DNA from: CAYPTB01 sp964413535
Lineage (GTDB): Bacteria; Planctomycetota; UBA1135; GCA-002686595
DNA length: 44,734 bases
Assembly: GCA_964413535.1 (NCBI GenBank)
Contig: CAYPTB010000064.1
Span: 1-44,734 of the forward strand
Reading direction: 5' to 3'
Positions 14,961 through 22,819 of the stretch are shown piece by piece (position 1 is the first letter of the stretch; each line of letters starts with the position of its first letter). Position numbers and translations under genes: made by a program. The notes beneath the pieces were generated by a model. It worked only from the letters and a program-made list of their open reading frames with translations. It was not told the origin of the DNA and ran no database searches.

Positions 14961-16427
14961 TCAATACGCGCCACGGCCGGTCAGGACGGCGGGCAGCGTC
15001 ATCGCGAGCAGCCGCAGGTCGAGCCAGAAGCTCTGTTCGGCGATGTAGCGCATGTCCAGGCGAACCCAGTCCTCGAAGTCGATGTTGTTGCGCCCGCTCA
15101 CCTGCCAGAAGCAAGTGATACCGCCCGTCACGTTCAAGCGGCGCATCTGCCAGCGATCGTATTTCGCCACCTCGTCGAGCGTCGGAGACCGCGGGCCCAC
15201 CAGAGAGATGTCGCCCTTGAGGACGTTCCAGATCTGCGGGAGCTCGTCGATGCTGAAGCGCCGCAGGAAGCGCCCCACGCGCGTCACGCGTGGGTCGTCG
15301 CGGATCTTGAAGACCGGTCCAGCCTGCTCGTTCTGCGCCGCGAGCTCCGCCCGCCGCGCCTCGGCGTCCACGGACATCGAGCGGAACTTGTAGAAAGCGA
15401 AGGGACGCGCCCCACGGCCGGCGCGCTGCTGCTTGAAGATCACGGGTCCCGGCGAGTCGAGCTTGATGGCGATGGCCACGCAGACGAACAGGGGGAACAA
15501 CGCGATCAGGAGCAGCGAGGAGACCACGACGTCCATCGAGCGCTTCCACAGCGGCATCGGGATGGAGAGCTCGGCCCAGAGGTCCTTGAGCGGCCAGCGC
15601 GCGAGGCTCCGTGCGGCGATGGAGCGGATCGCTCCGGAAGCGCGGAACGCGGCGCCGGACGTCGTGCGAGCCCTGCGGCCGTTCTTCCTTGCATGAGTCG
15701 CCTTCGAGGGCGCGTTCTCGCGCACTCGGCCGTTGCGCTTGCCTTCCCCACGCTCGACGGGCACTGGCGCAGGAGACACGGGCCGGGCCGAGCGCCCGTT
15801 CACCGCCGTAGTGCCACTCGCGCGCGTCTTCGCGTGACCGTTCGTGCTCGAGCCGCCGTCGCCGCGACGGTTGTTGCCCCTGTTCGCGGTCCAATTGGGA
15901 CGCGGCGTGTCATCCCCGCCATCGGACGCACTGTCCCCGTCCACCGCCGGATAGACGAAGATCGCGCGCTCGACCTGGATCTCGAGCGCCGCCACGGCGC
16001 GATCCACCCAAGCCGCGACGACGTTGGCGCCGGCGAGCGACGTGTCCGTCAAGAGCACGCCGAGCCGCTCGTCGTCCAGTCGTCCGATGAGGTCCGTCGA
16101 GCGCAGCCGACCGTACAACTGTCGCGCGAGCCGATCGAGTTCCGCGGGGTCTCCCTCCGGGAGCTCCAGGACCATCAGGCTGAACCGCCGTCCACCTCGA
16201 TCGGCGAGGTGGCGCTCGCGCTCGAGGTAGCAGTCGAACTCGACCTCGGACAGCACGTCCGCGGTCGAGACCAACGTGTGCTTCGAGACGACACGCGGGG
16301 CTGGCTCGTCCCAGAACCGGCGGAGCACGCGGTCGCGGAAGGGCCCGTCGAAGTCGCTCGAATCCGCCCCCAAGGGCTGACGGAGCCGCTTCCAGGACGG
16401 AACGAAGGAGGTCTCTTGGATGGTCAT
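14961..16427 (-). CDS. Exopolysaccharide-initiating sugar transferase with GGDEF-like N-terminal domain
   Basis: A 488-residue membrane enzyme that should transfer a sugar-1-phosphate to undecaprenyl phosphate and so start repeat-unit synthesis. The C-terminal ~210 residues are the bacterial sugar transferase domain: PLWKRSMDVVVSSLLLIALF (re-entrant helix), FKQQRAG, FYKFRSMSVDAE, KIRDDPRVTRVGRFLRR, SIDELPQIWNVLKGD, SLVGPRSP and CFWQVSGRNN. The N-terminal ~165 residues look like a degenerate GGDEF fold (YLERERHLADRGGRRFSLMV; RSTDLIGRLDDERLGVLLTD in place of GG[D/E]EF). This is followed by ~110 residues of low-complexity basic/Ser-Gly linker. The usual multi-span N-terminus of WbaP/WcaJ is absent. 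The GGDEF-like part is unlikely to make cyclic di-GMP; a ligand-sensing or scaffolding role is inference. Confidence 0.9.
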   Translation of the reverse strand: MTIQETSFVPSWKRLRQPLGADSSDFDGPFRDRVLRRFWDEPAPRVVSKHTLVSTADVLSEVEFDCYLERERHLADRGGRRFSLMVLELPEGDPAELDRLARQLYGRLRSTDLIGRLDDERLGVLLTDTSLAGANVVAAWVDRAVAALEIQVERAIFVYPAVDGDSASDGGDDTPRPNWTANRGNNRRGDGGSSTNGHAKTRASGTTAVNGRSARPVSPAPVPVERGEGKRNGRVRENAPSKATHARKNGRRARTTSGAAFRASGAIRSIAARSLARWPLKDLWAELSIPMPLWKRSMDVVVSSLLLIALFPLFVCVAIAIKLDSPGPVIFKQQRAGRGARPFAFYKFRSMSVDAEARRAELAAQNEQAGPVFKIRDDPRVTRVGRFLRRFSIDELPQIWNVLKGDISLVGPRSPTLDEVAKYDRWQMRRLNVTGGITCFWQVSGRNNIDFEDWVRLDMRYIAEQSFWLDLRLLAMTLPAVLTGRGAY

Positions 16428-16501
16428 GTCTCGGTGTGGTGCGCTCGCTGTCGCATCCGTACATCGAAGTTAGACCTGCAATCGAGTGCCCCCAAGTCAC
16501 T

Positions 16502-16516
16502 GGAACTACGTGTTCC
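16502..16516. promoter_or_regulatory. Perfect GGAAC-N5-GTTCC dyad upstream of the sugar transferase
   Basis: GGAACTACGTGTTCC is a perfect 5+5 inverted repeat 75-89 bp upstream of the ATG at 16427. A 12/15 match lies at a similar position upstream of the truncated paralogue, and weaker matches lie at 11275 and 20119. Proposed operator; the binding protein is unknown. Confidence 0.4.
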
Positions 16517-16545
16517 GCTGCACCGTTTTGAGTATTGAGCGGAAC

Positions 16546-16569
16546 GAGAACCGCGTCGAACGCGTTCTC
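16546..16569. repeat. Inverted repeat in the sugar-transferase upstream region
   Basis: GAGAACCGCGT and ACGCGTTCTC are reverse complements apart from one bulged base, around a CGA core. It lies between the stop of the glycosyltransferase at 16646 and the start of the sugar transferase. No run of T follows on either strand, so a regulator site or RNA hairpin is as likely as a terminator. Confidence 0.4.
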
Positions 16570-16645
16570 CTTTGCACAATCGGCTACACGCGATTCGCGC
16601 TCGCGGAAGCGCCGCGATTGCAGCGCACGGCGCACGCACGAAACA

Positions 16646-17899
16646 TCACTCGTGCGAAGCGGTGCTCGACCCGTTCGAGCGTGCGCGCGCGCCGAGGAAG
16701 AGCTGCGCCATCGAGCGAGCCTGCGCGGATGAGTCGTGCGACGCTGCGACTCGTTCCGCGCCGCGCTGCCCCATGGCGTCGAGCTCCTCCGTCGGGCGCG
16801 CGAGCGCGTCGCGCATCGCGTCGGCCAGGGCCCGCTCGGAGCCCGGCGGCACGATCCAACCCGAGACGCCCGCCTCGACGAGCTCGCTGATCCCGCCCAC
16901 GGCCGTGCAGATCACGGGCCTGCGGAGCGCGAGGGCCTCCATGATCACGACCGGCAGTCCCTCGGAGAAGCTCGGCAAGACCAACGCGCGCGACTCGAGG
17001 ATGCCCTCGCGCACCAGGGCTCCGCCCTTCCAGCCCTCGAAGTGCACGCGATCGGCGATGCCGAGGTCGCGCGCGAGCCCCTCGAGCCCAGCGCGCTCGT
17101 CGCCGTCGCCGAGCAGGGAGAGCTCGAAGTCCACTCCCTCCTCCGCGAGCAGCCGCGTGGCGTGCAACAGCACGGCGATGCCCTTCTCCTGGCTCAGTCG
17201 CGCGACACAGGTCAGGCGCCGCGCGCTCGGCACAGGCTGCGCGTCGGCCGCCAGGAACTGCCCGTCGACTCCGCAGCGGACGACGTGGATCTTGCCTTCG
17301 TGGCCGGGCGAGGTCCGGAGCAAGAGTCGCTGGCGCCCGTCCTCGCAGACCGCGACGGCGAACGCCGCCGCGCTGATCTTGCGCGTGAGGGAGAGCACGG
17401 CTCGCGAGCCGAGATCCGCCGTCCCGTGCGCCGTGAAGCTGAAGGGCGGACCTCCGAGCTCGCGGCACAAGAGCGCGACGTCCGCGGCATTCGTGGCGAA
17501 GTGCGCGTGGACGTGCTCGGCGCCCGAGCGCTCGAGCCACCGCAACAGCACGCACGCCTCCGCCAGGTACGCGAGGTGGCGCAAGAGCCCGCGCGGCGAC
17601 TTCCAGCCCATGGCGAGCGCCGTGCGCAGCGCCGACAGCGTGCGCAGGGGGCGCCTGGCCGTGACGGCCAGGGCTCCGGGCAAGAGGCCCAGCGCTCCGC
17701 GGCGCAGGAGCACGCGCGTGCGCGCTTGCTCGTCCCGATCGCGCTCGTCGACGAGCCCAGCGGCCGGCCGCACCGAGATCCGATCGACCTCCAATCCGGC
17801 CTCCTCGAGCCCCGCGATCTCACGCCGGATGAACGTGTGGCTGGTCTTGGGATACTGTCCCGTGAGGTAAGCGATCTTCACGTTGCGCTCGGCCGGCAC
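16646..17899 (-). CDS. Glycosyltransferase family 4
   Basis: A 417-residue GT4 enzyme. It opens KIAYLTGQYPKTSHTFIRREI, the glycine/serine-bearing N-terminal loop typical of exopolysaccharide GT4 proteins (17 residues shown here continue into the first helix). Further on it has HVHAHFATNAADVALL, FSFTAHGTADL, KIHVVRCGVD, RLTCVARLSQEKGIAVLLHA, LLGDGDERAGLE, and FSEGLPVVIMEALALRRPVI with the catalytic E-x7-E. It should transfer a sugar onto the growing lipid-linked repeat unit in the cytoplasm. It is the last gene of the minus-strand set starting at 22552, a few bases after the deacetylase stop. An internal GTG six codons in (VKIAYL) is an alternative start. Confidence 0.92.
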   Translation of the reverse strand: MPAERNVKIAYLTGQYPKTSHTFIRREIAGLEEAGLEVDRISVRPAAGLVDERDRDEQARTRVLLRRGALGLLPGALAVTARRPLRTLSALRTALAMGWKSPRGLLRHLAYLAEACVLLRWLERSGAEHVHAHFATNAADVALLCRELGGPPFSFTAHGTADLGSRAVLSLTRKISAAAFAVAVCEDGRQRLLLRTSPGHEGKIHVVRCGVDGQFLAADAQPVPSARRLTCVARLSQEKGIAVLLHATRLLAEEGVDFELSLLGDGDERAGLEGLARDLGIADRVHFEGWKGGALVREGILESRALVLPSFSEGLPVVIMEALALRRPVICTAVGGISELVEAGVSGWIVPPGSERALADAMRDALARPTEELDAMGQRGAERVAASHDSSAQARSMAQLFLGARARSNGSSTASHE

Positions 17900-17902
17900 G
17901 TC

Positions 17903-18937
17903 TCAGCGGTGGGCGTAGAGACGACACAGTTCTCGACGGAAAGCAGTCGGGTCGAAGCGCCGCGAAGTGTTCGTGACGCGGTCCGCGACCACGTCCACGC
18001 GCGGGATGCGGAAGGGATCGTCGCCGTGGCGATGGACGCCGCCGCGTGTCGTGCACGCGTACAGATGGCCGGCCCGGTCGACGGCGGCGGCGACGCGCTC
18101 GTCCCAGTCTCCGTTCGGATAGCAGAATCCCGCGACGCCCGTCCCGAGCCACGCGGCGAGAGTCGTTCGCGAGGCCTCGACCTCGCCCTCTAGCCCCGCG
18201 TCGTCGAGGGCGGTCAGCACCGCGTGCGTCACGGTGTGCGACCCCAACTCGTGTCCGTTCCGGTCGAGATCGACGACCTCCGCGATGCTCAGCGCCTCGA
18301 AGCCCTCCACGGGCGGCGACCCTCCGAGGGCGCTTCCGAGCTCGGCGAGGATCGCGAGGCGTTCCCGGACCGGACAGCTCTTGAGCGATGCCGCCCAGGT
18401 CGCGGCGCTCGAGCCGGGCGGGGGAAGGTCGAGGTCGACGCCACGGACTTCGCGGACGATCTCGCGCCGCGCCGCTTCGTCGACCTCGGTGAAGAGCAGG
18501 ACCGCTTCGTCGAACCACAGGAGCGAGCGGGAGCCGACGAAGCCCGTGGTCACGAAGAAGGTGCCGCGCATGCCGAACTCATCGAGCAACTCCGCGGCAA
18601 CGGCCGCATCGCGATAGCCGTCGTCGAAGGTGAGCGCGAAGCGCGGGCGCGCTCCCCGCGAGGGGGACCCGTCCTCCTCGCCCTGCTCCAGGACCTCGGC
18701 GAGCCGAACGACGTCGCCTTGTTCCGCGAGCCAGCGCAGTTGCTCGCGGAAGAGGGAGATGGGCATGGCCAGCGACGGAAAGGGATACGCCGCACAGCGC
18801 TCGTCGGGGAGCACGCGGTGATAGGTGAGGATCGTGAGTCCGTCGGCGGACGCGCGCTCGCGTCGCGCCAGGATCCCGCACATCCGCGCCATCCGGTCCG
18901 CGGTCGAACGCAGTCGTCGTTTGATGGTGTTGGACAC
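17903..18937 (-). CDS. Polysaccharide deacetylase (NodB homology)
   Basis: A 344-residue carbohydrate-esterase-4-type protein. Metal-site motifs are visible: LTYHRVLPDE near the N-terminus, the DD pair in FALTFDDGYRD, and the His-x3-His in LGSHTVTHAVL. CYPNGDWDE and FRIPRVDV are the later NodB motifs. It should remove acetyl groups from N-acetylated sugars of the polysaccharide; the placement inside a Wzx/Wzy-type locus fits exosortase-type and PNAG-type deacetylases. The GTG at 18937 (VSNTIKRR) is chosen because the previous glycosyltransferase stops four bases earlier; a start at 19009 would give a 24-residue overlap. No clear signal peptide is seen, so its compartment is uncertain. Confidence 0.87.
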   Translation of the reverse strand: MSNTIKRRLRSTADRMARMCGILARRERASADGLTILTYHRVLPDERCAAYPFPSLAMPISLFREQLRWLAEQGDVVRLAEVLEQGEEDGSPSRGARPRFALTFDDGYRDAAVAAELLDEFGMRGTFFVTTGFVGSRSLLWFDEAVLLFTEVDEAARREIVREVRGVDLDLPPPGSSAATWAASLKSCPVRERLAILAELGSALGGSPPVEGFEALSIAEVVDLDRNGHELGSHTVTHAVLTALDDAGLEGEVEASRTTLAAWLGTGVAGFCYPNGDWDERVAAAVDRAGHLYACTTRGGVHRHGDDPFRIPRVDVVADRVTNTSRRFDPTAFRRELCRLYAHR

Positions 18938-18941
18938 GCGA

Positions 18942-20006
18942 TCAGCCCAGCCGGGAGGATACTTGTCGGCGCCACTTCCGATCGGGAGCGTCCACCCCGT
19001 GCGAGCCATCCTTGTACTCGATCCAGCGCGGCGTCCGGCCGGAGATCCGGCGCGCGAAGTAAAGCAGCATGCCCCAGGCCTCCGGCCACTTGGCGAGAAC
19101 GCACGACAACGCGTAGGCGCGTGAGTCGGCCACGCTGCGCCCGGCGCGTCGAGAGCGGCGTCGGATGCGCTCGAACTGGATCACGAGGGCGAGGGCGGGA
19201 GCGATCGCCGCGGCTGCGAGCGGGACGAGGCCACCCGCGATCCACGCCCAGACGCACAGCGAGAGCCAGGCGAGCGGGATGCCGATCGCCCAGAACACCG
19301 TCGAGAGTGCGCGGCGCAGGCGGCGATGCTCGGAAGCTGGCCCGTACTTGGCGAGCAGCTCGGCGGTGGTGTGACCGGTGCGCAGCGCGCGCCTCCACCA
19401 TTGGGTCCAGCGCGTCATCGCGGCGTCGTGCACGGTCATCTCGGCGTCGATGCGCACGATCCGGAAGCCCTGCCGCGCGAGGCGCAGGCACAGATCCGGC
19501 TCTTCGCCGGCGATCATGGTCGGATCGAAGCCGCCGACTTGTCGGAAGGCGCGCGCGCGTACGAGCGCGTCGCCGCCGCAGGCCCGTGCTTCGCCGATCG
19601 GCGTGTCCCACTCGATGTCGCACAACCGGTTGTAGACCGAGGCGTGGGGGAAACGCTCCCTGCGCCGACCGCAGACCACGGCGACGTCGGCGTGCTCGCG
19701 CAGGATGCGTTCGGCAGCTTCGATCCATCCGGCGCGAAGCTCGCAGTCTCCATCGAGGAACTGCACGAACTCGGTTTCCGGGCATTGCGCTACGAGGCGC
19801 TCGAACCCGGCGTTGCGCGCGCGCGCAGCGGTGAAGGGCTTGGCGGGGTCCAACTCCACCAGGCCGGCGCCTGCCGATCTCGCACGGAGCTGGCTCCCGT
19901 CCGTCGATCCCGAGTCGACGTAGACGAGATTCCCGGTGCAGTCGGCCAGAGAAGCGAGACAGTCCTCGAGCCTCTCGCCCTCGTTGCGTCCGATGACGAC
20001 GACTCC
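18942..20006 (-). CDS. Glycosyltransferase family 2 with C-terminal membrane segments (start codon unclear)
   Basis: A GT-A-fold glycosyltransferase. The conserved opening GVVVIGRNEGERL and YVDSGSTDGS is encoded from about 20006 downward. Further motifs are FLDGDCEL (metal-binding D-x-D) and MIAGEEPDLCLRL (the E-D acceptor/base motif). Two hydrophobic stretches near the C-terminus (WAIGIPLAWLSLCVWAWIAG and the following Ala/Leu-rich segment) suggest membrane anchoring. The frame is closed by TAG at 20051-20049, and no ATG, GTG or TTG occurs between that stop and the conserved start of the fold; the first permitted codon is GTG at 19859, which would delete the nucleotide-binding strand. An AAGGAG sequence sits at about 20043-20048. 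The true start may be non-canonical, or the DNA has a base change. Start as given marks the conserved protein, not a codon. Confidence 0.8.
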   Translation of the reverse strand, partial: GVVVIGRNEGERLEDCLASLADCTGNLVYVDSGSTDGSQLRARSAGAGLVELDPAKPFTAARARNAGFERLVAQCPETEFVQFLDGDCELRAGWIEAAERILREHADVAVVCGRRRERFPHASVYNRLCDIEWDTPIGEARACGGDALVRARAFRQVGGFDPTMIAGEEPDLCLRLARQGFRIVRIDAEMTVHDAAMTRWTQWWRRALRTGHTTAELLAKYGPASEHRRLRRALSTVFWAIGIPLAWLSLCVWAWIAGGLVPLAAAAIAPALALVIQFERIRRRSRRAGRSVADSRAYALSCVLAKWPEAWGMLLYFARRISGRTPRWIEYKDGSHGVDAPDRKWRRQVSSRLG

Positions 20007-20118
20007 CTGCGCGTGGTTGCGATCTGATGAGTGAACGGAGTGCTCCTTCTAACGACCCTGAAGGTAGGAGCGACTCGAATCGAACGGGCATCGGCACAAT
20101 CACCGATACCCCGCAGAG

Positions 20119-20133
20119 AGATCAGGTAGTTCG
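20119..20133. promoter_or_regulatory. Dyad-like site upstream of the GT2/deacetylase genes
   Basis: On the minus strand this reads CGAACTACCTGATCT, 11 of 15 matches to the perfect dyad at 16502, in the ~140-bp gap upstream of the glycosyltransferase at 18942-20006. Weak on its own. Confidence 0.22.
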
Positions 20134-20147
20134 GGGTTGTCGCCTCC

Positions 20148-21074
20148 TCAGGCGCGAACGCACTCGCGGAGCAGGGCCCGCAACTCGTCGAGAGCGGCGC
20201 GCTTCGCGGCGGCGTCGCGCGGCCCGAGCCGGATCCGCAGACCGAACTCGAGGCCCCACAGGCCGGTCACCGCGCGCAGCCACTGCTCGCCGAGGCGCCC
20301 GTAGTGCTTGCGGAAGTACGCCGTGCGATTCCTGATCCAGATCAGGTTGCGGTTGCGGCGGTCGTAGGTCTGCGTCGAGGCTCCGCCGTGGTGCATGACC
20401 TCGGCGTCGACGAGGTAGCGGATCCGGCGGCCCCTCCGCGAGAGCCCTCGGCACAAGTCGACGTCGTTGAAGAACAGGCTCAAGGTCGGATCGAGCCCGC
20501 CCATCGCGAGGTACTCGTCGCGCCGCATCATGAAGCACGCTCCTGGCGGCTGGGAGACGTCGCGGCTCCGCTCGTGTCCGAAGTCGCCCATGCGCGACCA
20601 CCACAGGCACCACGACCCGGGCGGGAAGTGGCCCAAGAGCGTCGACTCGAACAGGGGCATGAGGAGGCTCGGGAATCGGCTGCAGGCGCGCTGCACGCTC
20701 CCGTCTGGGTTCACGAGCTTCGGAGCGACTGCGGCGTACGTCGGATGGAGGTCGAGGAACTGCGCGAGCTCGTCGAGCGCTCCGGACCGCACCTCCGTGT
20801 CGGAGTTCAGGAGGCACAGGTACCGTCCGGTCGCCGCACGCGCTCCCTGGTTGTTGCCCTCCGCATAGAGCCGGTTCTCGGCGTTGCAGAGGAGCCGCAC
20901 GTCCGGGAACTCGCGCGCCACCATGTCCGGCGATCCATCCTCGCTCGCGTTGTCGACGACGATGATCTCGCGCGGCTTGCACTCCTGGTCGCGCGCGAGC
21001 GCCGTCAGGCACGCGCGCAGGAGCTCGCGCGTGTTCCACGACAGGACGACGACGGAGAGGTGGAGCCCGCTCAT
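20148..21074 (-). CDS. Glycosyltransferase family 2 (rhamnosyltransferase-like)
   Basis: A 308-residue inverting GT-A enzyme: LSVVVLSWNTRELLRACL opens the fold, then IIVVDNASEDGS, AEGNNQGARAATG, the D-x-D motif in CLLNSDTEV, PPGACFMMRRDEYLAMGG, and the N-D acceptor motif FFNDVDLCRGLSRRG. This is the pattern of WbbL-type rhamnosyltransferases. The start ATG overlaps the TGA of the flippase gene (ATGA), so the real start is internal to a much longer open frame. It should add a sugar to the lipid-linked repeat unit just before flipping; donor identity is inferred only from family resemblance. Confidence 0.92.
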   Translation of the reverse strand: MSGLHLSVVVLSWNTRELLRACLTALARDQECKPREIIVVDNASEDGSPDMVAREFPDVRLLCNAENRLYAEGNNQGARAATGRYLCLLNSDTEVRSGALDELAQFLDLHPTYAAVAPKLVNPDGSVQRACSRFPSLLMPLFESTLLGHFPPGSWCLWWSRMGDFGHERSRDVSQPPGACFMMRRDEYLAMGGLDPTLSLFFNDVDLCRGLSRRGRRIRYLVDAEVMHHGGASTQTYDRRNRNLIWIRNRTAYFRKHYGRLGEQWLRAVTGLWGLEFGLRIRLGPRDAAAKRAALDELRALLRECVRA

Positions 21075-22552
21075 CCCTTGCGCCTCGCGGAGAGGAGCGA
21101 CGCGCCGAAGGGCGCCCATGCCGCGCTGACCGCGGCGAAGACGGCGCAGGCCGCGGTAAGGCTCGACCAGCCCTCGCGCATCGCGTGGCTCGCGAGAAGG
21201 AAGCCCATTCCGGCCGTCGCGAGCACCCACGACGTGAGCAGGAGGTCCTGCGGCCAGCCCTTCAATCCAGCCCGCGCCGCGGCGAAGGCCGAGACCGCGT
21301 ACTTGAGGATCTCCGACGCGGCCAGCCCGAGGACGGCGCCGGGGAAGCCTGCGAAGTGGTAGCCGACGGGGATCAGCACGGCCATTCCGACGAGCTTCCC
21401 GGCGCTGGAGGCAGCGATCCAATTCGCTTGCCCGCGCGCGAGCAGCGCCGCGCCGTTGGTGGTCTCGAGCATGGAGAACCAACAGCCCAGCGCGAGCAAC
21501 TGGACGATCCAGCCCGCCTCCACGTAGCGCTCGTCGTAGAGGAGACGGACGGCGACGTCGCCTCCTCCGCACAGACCCGCGCTCATCCAGCCGACGAGGA
21601 GCAGGAGCGGACGGCGCACGCGAGCGAAGACCGGGGCCAGGTCCCTGCCCGAATTGTGGACGCGGCTGTAGGCGGGGAACAGGACGCTGTGCCCGATGCG
21701 ATCGAGCGCCGACTCGGGCATGGTCGCGATCGTCAGGCCGACGTTGTAGACGCCGAGCATGGCCATCGGGACCAGCTTGCCGAAGATGAGCCGGTCCGAC
21801 TGTCCGGTGAAGAAGGTCAGGACCGTGCTGAAGAAGATCCAGCGCCCGAAGCGGAGGATCCCACGCGCGGCGGTGCGCTCGAGGTGGAAGCGGTTCGAGA
21901 TGCCGGGCAGGGCCGTGTGGCTGAGCACGAGCTTCACGAGGCTGCTCGTGAGCCCGCCCGCGACCAGCGCCCAGATCGAATGCTCCAGTGCCGCCCATCC
22001 GATCATCACGACGAGTCCGACCGTGTAGCTCGCGACTTCGATCGCCGAGATGCGTGCCAGGTCGACGTGCCGATGCATGCTGAACAGACGCGTCGAGTTG
22101 AATCCGGCGATCAGCGTCGTCAGGCCCGCCACCGGCAGGATCCACGCCAGCAGGGGATCCTCGTAGACGGCGGCGAAGGGCCACGCGAGGGCGCAGGCGA
22201 CGATCCACAGCACGCCGCCGCGCAGGGCTTGCAGCGTCCAAGCCGTGTTCAGGAAGGCGGGTTCGTCGCCGCGCGGGTTCTGGACGATGCTCGGACCGAT
22301 TCCGATGTCGGAGAAGAGCTGCAGGCCCACGAGCAGCCCGCTCACGAGCGCCATGAGGCCGAAGGCCTCGGGGAAGAGCAGGCGCGTGAGGATCAGGTTC
22401 CCGACGAGGCGCAGGACGTGACTCCCGCCGTAGGCCGCCATCGACCAGAGCGCTCCGCGCTGCACCAAGACGCGCAGTGATGGCCCGCTCGACTCCTCCA
22501 CGGCAGGCGGAAGGCCGTCGACCGTCGCGGACATCACACGGACTTCGCGCAT
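21071..22552 (-). CDS. Wzx-type polysaccharide flippase (MOP superfamily)
   Basis: A 493-residue integral membrane protein with about 12-14 hydrophobic segments. The family opening is visible (GALWSMAAYGGSHVLRLVGN; LLFPEAFGLMALVSGLL; FSDIGIGPSIVQNP), as are the mid-protein FTGQSDRLIFGKL and LGVYNVGLTIATMPES, typical of lipopolysaccharide/teichuronic-type translocases. It should flip undecaprenyl-linked repeat units to the periplasmic face. Three starts are possible (22561, 22552, 22534); 22552 has GAGAGG at a good distance. It is the first gene of the minus-strand set and overlaps the following GT2 by ATGA. The divergent export gene starts 268 bp away on the other strand. Confidence 0.92.
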   Translation of the reverse strand: MREVRVMSATVDGLPPAVEESSGPSLRVLVQRGALWSMAAYGGSHVLRLVGNLILTRLLFPEAFGLMALVSGLLVGLQLFSDIGIGPSIVQNPRGDEPAFLNTAWTLQALRGGVLWIVACALAWPFAAVYEDPLLAWILPVAGLTTLIAGFNSTRLFSMHRHVDLARISAIEVASYTVGLVVMIGWAALEHSIWALVAGGLTSSLVKLVLSHTALPGISNRFHLERTAARGILRFGRWIFFSTVLTFFTGQSDRLIFGKLVPMAMLGVYNVGLTIATMPESALDRIGHSVLFPAYSRVHNSGRDLAPVFARVRRPLLLLVGWMSAGLCGGGDVAVRLLYDERYVEAGWIVQLLALGCWFSMLETTNGAALLARGQANWIAASSAGKLVGMAVLIPVGYHFAGFPGAVLGLAASEILKYAVSAFAAARAGLKGWPQDLLLTSWVLATAGMGFLLASHAMREGWSSLTAACAVFAAVSAAWAPFGASLLSARRKG

Positions 22553-22632
22553 TCGATGCATCCTCTCGCACGCCCGGACGGAGTGCACCAGCCCGAGAGC
22601 GAGTTCCCCCCCCGGAAAGTAGCACGCTCCGT

Positions 22633-22662
22633 GCCGAATGCGCGCTGGCCGAATGCGCGCAG
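22633..22662. repeat. 15-bp tandem duplication in the flippase/export divergent region
   Basis: GCCGAATGCGCGCTG is followed directly by GCCGAATGCGCGCAG, and then by the start of a third copy (GCCGAGCG). A 5-bp hairpin (GCACG-CTC-CGTGC) at 22622-22634 abuts it. It lies in the 267-bp non-coding gap between divergent genes, where promoters for both polysaccharide operons must be. It could be a double regulator site; no gene is visible in the gap. Confidence 0.75.
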
Positions 22663-22819
22663 GCCGAGCGGCCGTCGACCCACGACTACCTAGCCGCGGC
22701 GTCCACAATCGGGGGTTGTGCCGATGTCGCGGTGCCCCGGCGCTTCCTACTGTTCAGAGCAACCGAGGATCGTTCGTGCGCGGTGCCGCGAGCACCGGTG
22801 CACGGTCCACCTTCCGAAC

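Noticed and set aside
18550..20103. 517-codon minus-strand frame starting at 20103, offered as an upstream start for the GT2
   Set aside because: It is in a different frame from the GT2 fold and encodes an Arg-rich product without motifs; using it would need a frameshift.
22682..22690. GACTACC sequences at 22682, 29559 and 11266 as further copies of the dyad
   Set aside because: They match only 7-8 of 15 positions or lack the second half, and GACTAC is frequent in coding DNA as Asp-Tyr codons.
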